Shown here: positions 1-6,146 of the stretch, in pieces | Layout of the letters: the number at the start of each line of letters is the position of its first letter | How positions within the stretch are numbered: position 1 is the first letter of the stretch | Assembly: GCA_021161885.1 (NCBI GenBank) | Contig: JAGGZS010000099.1 | Location: 1-11,173, forward strand | Length of the DNA stretch: 11,173 bases | Direction of reading: 5' to 3' | From: a bacterium | Lineage (GTDB): Bacteria > Auribacterota > Auribacteria > Auribacterales > Auribacteraceae | Translations under genes and position numbers: made by a program | The notes under the pieces: generated by a model | Told to the model about the DNA's origin: nothing | What the model saw: only the letters and a program-made list of their open reading frames with translations | The model's database searches: none

Positions 1-235
1 TTATTATAGCGTTTATTGTGGGTTTGGCGAACTCATCGTTTACCGCTATTTCTAAACGAATCTTTTTCAAGAGATTTATTTCATAAACTACCCCTCGATA
101 AGTTTCGCTGTATCCTCTTTGCTGACCGCATCCAAGTACTTTGCTGACAGTCATTTTATGTATATTCGCGTCAAAAAGAGATTGTTTTACGTTTGGAAGC
201 ATATGCGGCTGAAGCATCGCTATTATTAATTTCAT
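1..235 (-). CDS. glnK: PII nitrogen regulatory protein (GlnB/GlnK family), C-terminus outside window
   Basis: The first 78 codons of a PII signal protein, read from ATG at 235 and running off the left edge; the protein starts MKLIIAMLQP. PII proteins are cytoplasmic trimers of about 112 residues that sense ATP/ADP and 2-oxoglutarate. When encoded beside amt they plug the ammonium channel with their T-loop. Visible landmarks align without gaps to E. coli GlnB: G35, G37, Q39, G41, E44, Y46-R47-G48, the T-loop tyrosine Y51 (the residue uridylylated in enterobacteria) and K58. A clear ribosome site (AAGGAG, 244-249) lies 8 bases upstream. The gene follows the amt stop by 38 bases, the usual amt-glnK operon order, which supports the GlnK assignment over GlnB. 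Whether Y51 is modified here cannot be told. Family assignment is secure; the precise paralogue is inferred from the neighbour. Confidence 0.9.
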   Translation of the reverse strand, partial: MKLIIAMLQPHMLPNVKQSLFDANIHKMTVSKVLGCGQQRGYSETYRGVVYEINLLKKIRLEIAVNDEFAKPTINAII

Positions 236-273
236 TTAAAAAGCTCCTTGATTTAGGTATAAATTTAAAAAAA

Positions 274-531
274 TTATTCCGTTATAAAAATTTGGAATCC
301 GGCGTAAGATTCCATACCGTGTTCCTCAATATCAAGCCCTTTTAATTCTTCTATCTTGGAAACACACAGACCGATTATTGTTTTAATGATCAGAAAAAGG
401 ATAAAGTCTCCCGAAAAAGTCCATAAAAAAACCGATGCGACGCCTGTTAGCTGAGTCAAAAAAAGTTTAGTTCCGCCACCGAAAAATAATCCTGCGGCAT
501 CGCCTATCCCGCTGGCTCCGCAGTAAGAAGG
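274..531 (-). pseudogene. amt: C-terminal part of ammonium transporter, same frame as the upstream part after an in-frame TAG
   Basis: These 85 sense codons plus TAA (274-276) continue the amt frame directly after the TAG at 532-534; no frameshift is needed. They encode the end of the Amt fold: a Gly-rich segment (GLFFGGG, codons 377-383 of the joined frame), the last membrane helix (about codons 391-417) and the cytoplasmic tail with the family's GLD..EHGMESY motif, the region that contacts GlnK. Conservation of this stretch argues against long-standing decay. However, the tail has GLCVSK where the family usually has GLRVSE (Cys419, Lys422). There is no ribosome site or ATG suited to separate translation. 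The only internal start is TTG at 459, which would give a meaningless one-helix fragment. It makes sense only as part of the 274-1620 gene: by readthrough, as a pseudogene remnant, or as an artefact of a sequence error. Confidence 0.75.
492..523 (-). promoter_or_regulatory. GC-rich hairpin starting 8 nt after the amt TAG
   Basis: On the coding strand a perfect 6-bp stem CTGCGG (523-518) / CCGCAG (497-492) encloses a second 3-bp GCC/GGC helix (516-514 with 504-502) and a 9-base loop. The distance from the TAG to the stem is 8 bases, the range at which 3' structures stimulate stop-codon readthrough. The codons here are for Gly and Ala, which are GC-rich anyway, so chance pairing is possible. 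Confidence 0.45.
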
Positions 532-534
532 CTA
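532..534 (-). other. In-frame TAG codon inside amt
   Basis: Codon 363 of the joined amt frame is TAG. The codons before it encode the conserved GLFA segment and the codons after it continue Amt homology in the same frame to TAA at 274-276. The base after the TAG is C, a context known from other systems to favour readthrough. The amber codon could be decoded (for example as pyrrolysine or by a suppressor tRNA), could be a nonsense mutation (CAG, GAG, TGG and other codons are one change away), or could be a sequencing error. Confidence 0.9.
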
Positions 535-1620
535 GGCGAAAAGACCGACGCAACGTGTTCCGAAAGTGCCACATACACCATACACAGATATAGCGCCGAC
601 CGGATCGTCAATTTTTAATATTTTATCTATAAATTCAATTGCAAGAACCACAAGAACGCCGGCAAGGACACCAATGATAAGCGCGGATAAAGGAGAAACA
701 CAAGCGCATCCTGCTGTTACACTAACTAATCCGGCAAGAACACCGTTTAGGGTCATAGATGTATCTGGTTTACCGAATCGTATCCATACGGTTATCATAG
801 CTGATATCGCTCCTCCCGCGGCTGCGATATTTGTTGTTACCGCGATAACCGCGATACTTAAATTTGTGCCTGCCGTAGTGCTGCCCGGGTTAAACCCGAA
901 CCAGCCGAACCATAAAATAAATACGCCTAATGCCGCAAGCGGTATATTATGCCCCGGTATAGCTTTCGGTTTAGCGTCAGGAGTATATTTGCCGATTCTC
1001 GGTCCCAGTACAATAGCTCCGGCAAGAGCCGCCCAGCCGCCTAAGGAATGAACAACTGTTGATCCCGCAAAATCAATAAATCCCAATTTGCTCAGCCATC
1101 CGCCGCCCCAAATCCAGTGTCCTACTATTGGATATATAAATGCTGAAATAAAAAAGCTGTAAACAAGATAACTTGTAAATTTTGTCCTTTCAGCCATTGC
1201 GCCCGAGACGATTGTAGCGGCGGTAGCGGCAAAAACCGCTTGGAACAGCCAATAAGCGAACTGCCACAACCCTTGCGGTGTTGAGGGGTTAAGCGTTGAC
1301 ATAAAAAAACCGTCTGTACCGAATAAACCGAATTTTGAAACGCCGAACATCAAGCCGAATCCAATAACTGCATATGCTATCGTGCCTACTGAAAAATCCA
1401 TTAGGTTTTTCATAATAATGTTACCTGCGTTTTTTGCTCTTGTAAAACCTGTTTCCACAAGAGCAAACCCAGCCTGCATAAAAAATACAAGAAATGCCGC
1501 TATCAGTATCCATACTGTATTGATGGCAACCGCGTTTGACTCGGCTGTCGCATCCGCGAAACACGGTCCCGCGAAAATAAATCCACATAACACGAACAAA
1601 ATCATTAAATTAACAGCCAT
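532..1620 (-). CDS. amt: Ammonium transporter (Amt/Mep/Rh family), open frame ends early at TAG
   Basis: An ammonium channel of the inner membrane; with the downstream codons the whole frame (274-1620) has 448 codons, a normal Amt length, but this open part stops at codon 363. It has a probable signal peptide (hydrophobic residues 3-18, AxA-like CFA before about residue 23), then multiple membrane helices. Family landmarks are the phenylalanine gate region in FAATAATI (about 130-137), WLSKLGFIDFAGS with the conserved Asp183, first twin histidine H191 in VVHSLGG, FGWFGFNPGS (238-247) and GCACVSPLSA. The second twin histidine, normally in VHGVCG, is Y347. Residues 356-357 read RC where Leu-Ala is common. 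Ribosome site AAGGAGAG (1628-1635) is 7 bases from the ATG. glnK follows, so the locus is an amt-glnK operon; the 103-base gap to the HAD gene suggests a possible separate nitrogen-responsive promoter, but I see no convincing one. Confidence 0.85.
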   Translation of the reverse strand: MAVNLMILFVLCGFIFAGPCFADATAESNAVAINTVWILIAAFLVFFMQAGFALVETGFTRAKNAGNIIMKNLMDFSVGTIAYAVIGFGLMFGVSKFGLFGTDGFFMSTLNPSTPQGLWQFAYWLFQAVFAATAATIVSGAMAERTKFTSYLVYSFFISAFIYPIVGHWIWGGGWLSKLGFIDFAGSTVVHSLGGWAALAGAIVLGPRIGKYTPDAKPKAIPGHNIPLAALGVFILWFGWFGFNPGSTTAGTNLSIAVIAVTTNIAAAGGAISAMITVWIRFGKPDTSMTLNGVLAGLVSVTAGCACVSPLSALIIGVLAGVLVVLAIEFIDKILKIDDPVGAISVYGVCGTFGTRCVGLFA

Positions 1621-1723
1621 TTAAAAACTCTCCTTTTATCTTAATATTTAACACTCGCAATATGTTGTAATTTAGAGCACTAAAAAAAAAATTTTTCCCA
1701 CTATAACCTGAATAAAAAAAGGA

Positions 1724-2479
1724 TTACAGCAAAAATATTTCCGCAATGTTGTCGGCGATATAAGGGGTTAACGCGGACAGCTCATCTTTCGGTGTCAACC
1801 CGGTGCAAACAGCTATGGACGCCTTACAGCAGGAATTTATCCCCATTAACACATCGGTTTTAGCGTCGCCGACCATTACCGCATTTGCAGGATCGCAGGA
1901 TAAATTACGGCAAATCATGCGAAGCATATCCGGAGCTGGTTTTGAAAGGGCAACTTTATCCGCTCCGACTATCATATCGAAAAGGTTATCTATTTTTAAA
2001 AACGAGGCGGCAAGTTCGGCTCTTTCTGTTTTATCGGTTGTGGCTATGGCGATTTTACAGTTTTGTTGTTTTAGGTTTTTAAGCAGTTCGATCGCTCCGG
2101 GTATAGGTTTTATAAATTTATCGAGCAGGTTGAGCGATAACCTGTCGGCTTCTTTAAAAATTTCTTCGGCTTTAGTATCGGATATTTTTTTTATGGGACG
2201 CAGATAATTTTGGGCGGCTAACCTGACATCAGATCGAGGAAGCAATCCGACAGGACCGTCCGGGCGGAGCCGATTATTTTTAACGTCAACACCCATAGAA
2301 TACATCAAGTTAATTTTATGGTCATCGCAAGAAATCGCGCAATAGCAGCAAAGATTTTCAGCCCTTAGCTCGATCATATGGCACCAGTAATTATAAAGGT
2401 CTATTATGGTGCCGTCTTTATCGAAAACCGCAAGTTCTATGTTTTTTATTGTTTTATTGTTTACCGAAAAAGTTACCAT
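1724..2479 (-). CDS. HAD-superfamily phosphatase (phosphoglycolate-phosphatase-like)
   Basis: A cytoplasmic, Mg-dependent phosphatase of 251 residues with all four HAD motifs. Motif I is FDKDGT with nucleophile D20 and acid/base D22, motif II IATT around T147/T148, motif III Lys180 in SKPAPD, and motif IV VGDAKTD with D205 and D209. A long helical cap lies between about 25 and 125, as in class C1 (Gph-like) enzymes. Motif I runs on as IIDLYNYWCHMIELRAE, an unusual cap start that differs from classical Gph, so the substrate should not be taken to be phosphoglycolate. Its ATG overlaps the end of the upstream LdpA-like gene (ATGGTAA), and its ribosome site lies inside that gene (AGGTG, about 8 bases from the ATG), which points to translational coupling and a shared pathway. 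The name is secure at superfamily level only. Confidence 0.85.
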   Translation of the reverse strand: MVTFSVNNKTIKNIELAVFDKDGTIIDLYNYWCHMIELRAENLCCYCAISCDDHKINLMYSMGVDVKNNRLRPDGPVGLLPRSDVRLAAQNYLRPIKKISDTKAEEIFKEADRLSLNLLDKFIKPIPGAIELLKNLKQQNCKIAIATTDKTERAELAASFLKIDNLFDMIVGADKVALSKPAPDMLRMICRNLSCDPANAVMVGDAKTDVLMGINSCCKASIAVCTGLTPKDELSALTPYIADNIAEIFLL

Positions 2480-3474
2480 TTTATTTCACCTATAGATTCT
2501 GTTACGAGCAAAAAGGCTTCATTTACCGCCGATACTATCGCGCCGTCATCATCCCAAAAATTAGTTACACTGATTTGATTTTTAACGATGTTTCTGGCAA
2601 AAGTCCCTATGGCGACTCCATGGAAACCAACAGCACACATATTTGCGAGTTTAACGGTTTGGCTGTTTGTGCCGCCGGACAGAAGAATTTTTACGCCGAG
2701 TTTTGATTTATTGACTATATCCGCCATAGCGACAGCTTGCAAAGTTGTGTTATAATCATCCTTGCCGCCGCTCATGGGTACTCCGTCGGCTTGAATTATC
2801 AATCGGCTGCCTGCTATTTTTTCAGCGTTTTTTATTCTTTCAGCAACTTCAAAATTAGACAGGTGAAGCCGGTCAAGACACATACTTACATAGTTGTCTG
2901 TGATAACTTGGTTTACCATTTGCCATTCCTGCTCAATGGTTGATTTATCAGGCACAGCGGCATGCAGTTCAATATTTTCCGCGCCTGCCTGTTTGCACTT
3001 AGTCAGCAAACTTTTAAGGTTTTTATTTTTATGGTAAAAAGATATTCCGTTAAAACTGCATATTGTATCGCACGCACCGCATCCGATACATTTTTGTTCT
3101 ATTATTTCAAGTTTTTCTGTTATGGCATCGGTAGGGCACACAAATATACAGGCAGAACATTTAACACAATTTTCGTTCATATACGCCTTGCGTACATGCG
3201 GGTCGCCTTTCATTCCGATACTTACTGTAATAAAAGGGGGTGTTAAAATTTTTCTGTCAAGTTTTAATGCGTAATCAACGGCTTTGCTGATGGCTTCTAC
3301 GGCTTTTGAGACTATTTTCGGGTTAGCCGACAAGTCGAATCCTTTAGCGCCCGCAAGAGTATATACAAAAACCAGTTTCTCAACCTGATTGGCGTCTTCG
3401 TTACCAGCGCCGCATACGAGTTTAAAATATTTTTTATTATCTAATAGATCGGTTAACTGTTCAAATCTATTCAT
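2473..3474 (-). CDS. LdpA-like protein with two [4Fe-4S] clusters
   Basis: A soluble 333-residue protein resembling cyanobacterial LdpA, an iron-sulfur protein linked to redox input of the circadian clock. The N-terminal part (FKLVCGAGNEDANQVEKL, then YTLAGAKGFDLSANP) matches the start of that family. A bacterial ferredoxin domain follows, with two complete CxxCxxCxxxC sets: C103, C106, C109, C113 and C129, C132, C135, C139. The C-terminal part (about 165-325) looks like half of an alpha/beta barrel: DGVPMSGGKDDYNTT, then ILLSGGTNSQT (263-273) and HGVAIGTFAR (285-294). The last two resemble the paired Gly-rich loops that bind a phosphate group in FMN or sugar-phosphate barrels; that reading is inference. 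It lies 32 bases after the aldolase gene and overlaps the HAD gene by 7 bases. Nothing else suggests a cyanobacterium, so a metabolic role is more likely than a clock role. Confidence 0.75.
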   Translation of the reverse strand: MNRFEQLTDLLDNKKYFKLVCGAGNEDANQVEKLVFVYTLAGAKGFDLSANPKIVSKAVEAISKAVDYALKLDRKILTPPFITVSIGMKGDPHVRKAYMNENCVKCSACIFVCPTDAITEKLEIIEQKCIGCGACDTICSFNGISFYHKNKNLKSLLTKCKQAGAENIELHAAVPDKSTIEQEWQMVNQVITDNYVSMCLDRLHLSNFEVAERIKNAEKIAGSRLIIQADGVPMSGGKDDYNTTLQAVAMADIVNKSKLGVKILLSGGTNSQTVKLANMCAVGFHGVAIGTFARNIVKNQISVTNFWDDDGAIVSAVNEAFLLVTESIGEIKW

Positions 3475-3506
3475 CCGCCCCTCAACATCATTAATTAAAT
3501 CAAAAT

Positions 3507-4280
3507 TTATTTTTTTCTTACAGATTGAAACAAAGACATCAAATCGCAGTAAGCGTTAGTTAAAACCGCGCTGTCGACTCCATATGTTATATACCGCACA
3601 CCAGATGATAAGAGAATATCAAGATATTTTTCGTCGCGGGCAAAAGAACCGCAGGCGATATTGTTTTCTTTAGCGACAGCCACAGCTTGTTTAATTGCCG
3701 AAATAACCTCTATGTTTTCCACATCGCCGGGTTTGCCGAGCGACTGGGACAGATCGTAAGGTCCGATAAAAACAACGTCAACCCCCTTAACCGAACAAAT
3801 AGAAGACAAATTTTTCAGCCCTTCGACCCCTTCCACATTCAAAACAATTAAAGTAGATTCATTAGACTGCTCAATATGGTTATCCGAGTTAACCCCGTAA
3901 TCGCCTGCACGGGTAAACGGTGAAAGACCCCGTTCGCCAACAGGAGAATATTTAGCCGAATTGACCACCGCTGAAGTGGCGCCGGAAGTAGATATGTGAG
4001 GCACCTGCACGCCGTGAGATCCAATATCAAGGGCCCTTAAAATAAAATGATCCTTATTGGCGGGCACGCGGATTACAGTATCCATATTTTTTACTTCAGC
4101 CGCTCTAACTATATTTTCCGCGGTCTCAAAATTCATAGGTCCGTGTTCACAATCTATGACAACAAAATCTAATCCGGCACACCCGATAGCGTTCACAACC
4201 GAAGGCGAAGGGAAAGAATTCCATGTTCCAATAACCGTTTCACCGTTTTTCATCCGTTGCTTAATTTGAACGTGTCCCAT
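3507..4280 (-). CDS. HpcH/HpaI-family class II pyruvate aldolase
   Basis: A metal-dependent aldolase of 257 residues that, in characterised members, cleaves or forms 4-hydroxy-2-oxo acids with release of pyruvate or a related 2-oxo acid plus an aldehyde. Active-site residues fall at almost the same numbers as in HpcH: the DCEHG loop with D43, E45 and H46 (base), R71 in IRVPAN (pyruvate binding), and metal ligands E150 in NVEG and D176 in GPYDLS. The VQVPH motif near residue 91-95 and SPVGERG around 112-118 are also family features. There are no membrane or signal segments. A strong ribosome site (GTAGGAGC) precedes the ATG. It sits in a run with LdpA-like and HAD phosphatase genes rather than with aromatic degradation genes, so the homoprotocatechuate substrate of HpcH is unlikely; a sugar-acid or a biosynthetic substrate is possible. 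The family is certain; the substrate is unknown. Confidence 0.9.
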   Translation of the reverse strand: MGHVQIKQRMKNGETVIGTWNSFPSPSVVNAIGCAGLDFVVIDCEHGPMNFETAENIVRAAEVKNMDTVIRVPANKDHFILRALDIGSHGVQVPHISTSGATSAVVNSAKYSPVGERGLSPFTRAGDYGVNSDNHIEQSNESTLIVLNVEGVEGLKNLSSICSVKGVDVVFIGPYDLSQSLGKPGDVENIEVISAIKQAVAVAKENNIACGSFARDEKYLDILLSSGVRYITYGVDSAVLTNAYCDLMSLFQSVRKK

Positions 4281-4322
4281 TAGTAAGCTCCTACTTAATA
4301 TAAAATTAATATAAATTTTTTT

Positions 4323-6107
4323 TTAATATTGCTGAACATAGATTGATTTAAACAAAATAAAATCAAAAAAACCGTCTTCCGTAGCTTCTTTATATTCCTG
4401 TTCCATATCTTTAAGGCAGGACGATAAAAACTCGTTAAGACACAATTTCTGCCGTTCGTTAAAACCACAATTAAGTGAAGACTCAAGAATTTGCATAATT
4501 TCAGATAAAATATTATCGAACTGCTGCTGCATAAACCGTGTGTTACTGTTAAACATCCACACGAAAAACCGTTGTATGTCCTCAAGCCCGACTGCCTGAT
4601 ATATCCATTTTCCTTTTATAATTTTATGGAGCAGTCCGGTCATAAACAAAGAGTTCAACGATGGTTTGGCTTCTTGGTAATAAACTGGAGCATCAAGTTC
4701 AGTTTGAATAGGTTTTAATCCTAATTTATTAAAAACCAGATCAGTAAGGTAAATAATATTTTCTATATTTTGCTCAACCATATTCAAATCATCCAAAGAT
4801 TGAAAATTACGGTACAAGTTGTATTCATCTTTAGATTTACCGGAAAAAAACAGGGGATTTTTGCGGTCGAGCCCTTTTAAGATTTCACCGTATGGAAAAT
4901 CAAGTAAATCAGTTGTTTTTTTTTCTTTTAAAGATTCAATAACCGTCTGATATTTTTGTTTTAATTCAATAACCCTGCTCCATCCCACTTGAAAAATATG
5001 TTCAAGCCATCTGTTTTTGAGTTCATATTCCGCCCGTATTTCGTCGTTTCCGCTTAAAACTTCAAGACCGATATTTATATATCCAGCGATTTTTATCAGA
5101 TTATTTTTAAAAGAGGCGTGGTCATTCATAGCGAAATTATCCGCAATGAGCACTTTATTAGCCGCATGGGCAAGACTTAAACTTAAATCTTCTAAAACAA
5201 AGTAGTTGTCTATCCGGTCGAGCACCTTGGTGAAAAATAATTTTTTCGATGTGCTGATACGCATAGGGTAAAAACTTTTACGGATATTTTTTTTGTCATT
5301 TTTTATATCATATTCTTTAAGGGGAATAGAGTTTATTTTAGAATTTGGGATAAACCTGTAGATTTCCCTTGCCTCGTCATATTCGGGCAATCCTTTTTCT
5401 TCAAGCCGTCTTTGAGTTTTTTCAAACGACTCGAATTCCAGCTCAGAATCAATACTCCAAATAACCAATTCCATTATTTTTGAAAAAAGCCGCGTATCGA
5501 TAGAGATAAGTATAGTTAAAATTTTGCTCAGCAGATGGGAAGTTTCGTTATTAATGAACTGGATAAAATAAATTCCGTCAAGTGTAAATAAAGGGAGGGT
5601 ATCAATTGCTTCGCCGTAATCGTTTGTCATTTCGTCGGGTTTGAATACTTTAATAAACTTTTTAAATGTGAGTACCAGCAATTCAAAATCAAAAGAGTTA
5701 AGCCATTGTTTCACTTTAGAGTTGCCGCATTTAGAAATTGCTTGAAGCCATTTAGAAATTCGTTTAAGACTCAATGTATCGCCGTCCCACCATTCCACAT
5801 CAAATATGAAATGAAGCTGGTCGGACGAAGTTAGTTTTAGTAACGGCAGGGAGTTTTTTATGCCCACTTCTTTGATAGTCCAGTATATTTCTTCTTCAGG
5901 TACGGCTCTGACTATATGAACAGGGTTATCAAGCAAAGATAAAATTTTCAGCCGCTCTTTCGGCGTAGAGGTTATAAAAATATTGACCAGCCGGGTATTA
6001 GATAAAGTGCTTAAGATTTCCCTTGCATTATCCTTGCCTTTGGCAAGTATAGCGGTTGCCGTAATCTTAGATTTTTGTAAAGGACTTGATTGCTTTTTAT
6101 TATTCAT
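4323..6107 (-). CDS. DUF6178-like protein of unknown function
   Basis: A 594-residue protein without a signal peptide or clear membrane helices, mostly predicted-helical by composition and rich in Leu, Lys, Ser and Phe. The segment near 70-105 (VRAVPEEEIYWTIKEVG, then SLPLLKLTSSDQLHFIFDVEWWDGD) matches my memory of DUF6178 proteins found in Geobacter and related bacteria, where a pro-acidic 'PEE..YW' motif and a 'QW..L.D...W..D' motif recur. The C-terminal half (about 490-590) is helical with a LHKIIKGKW motif. No catalytic signature is visible. The gene lies 39 bases after the RDD gene and 42 before the aldolase gene, so it is probably cotranscribed with both. Its ribosome site is weak (AGAGAG), which may mean translation partly depends on the upstream gene. 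The family call rests on recall and is moderate; the function is not known. Confidence 0.65.
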   Translation of the reverse strand: MNNKKQSSPLQKSKITATAILAKGKDNAREILSTLSNTRLVNIFITSTPKERLKILSLLDNPVHIVRAVPEEEIYWTIKEVGIKNSLPLLKLTSSDQLHFIFDVEWWDGDTLSLKRISKWLQAISKCGNSKVKQWLNSFDFELLVLTFKKFIKVFKPDEMTNDYGEAIDTLPLFTLDGIYFIQFINNETSHLLSKILTILISIDTRLFSKIMELVIWSIDSELEFESFEKTQRRLEEKGLPEYDEAREIYRFIPNSKINSIPLKEYDIKNDKKNIRKSFYPMRISTSKKLFFTKVLDRIDNYFVLEDLSLSLAHAANKVLIADNFAMNDHASFKNNLIKIAGYINIGLEVLSGNDEIRAEYELKNRWLEHIFQVGWSRVIELKQKYQTVIESLKEKKTTDLLDFPYGEILKGLDRKNPLFFSGKSKDEYNLYRNFQSLDDLNMVEQNIENIIYLTDLVFNKLGLKPIQTELDAPVYYQEAKPSLNSLFMTGLLHKIIKGKWIYQAVGLEDIQRFFVWMFNSNTRFMQQQFDNILSEIMQILESSLNCGFNERQKLCLNEFLSSCLKDMEQEYKEATEDGFFDFILFKSIYVQQY

Positions 6108-6146
6108 TCAGCTCTCTAAAATAATTAACAACAAACCAGTAAAATT

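Noticed and set aside
274..459. A separate 61-residue small membrane protein starting at TTG 459
   Set aside because: It is the continuation of the amt frame, has no ribosome site, and the TTG encodes a normal Leu in the Amt sequence.
566..1051. 161-codon open frame on the plus strand inside amt
   Set aside because: It is antisense to strongly conserved Amt coding sequence, is rich in Pro/Ala/Ile without domain features, and has no ribosome site; it is a shadow of the Ala/Gly-rich amt frame.
1636..1723. Dedicated promoter for amt-glnK
   Set aside because: TTACAA (1665-1670) with ATATTA 17 bases on is too poor in AT-rich sequence to call, and no sigma54 (GG-N10-GC) element was found; the gap leaves a promoter possible but unsupported.
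1803..2207. 134-codon plus-strand open frame opposite the HAD gene
   Set aside because: The minus-strand frame has all four HAD motifs, while this one resembles no family and lacks a ribosome site.
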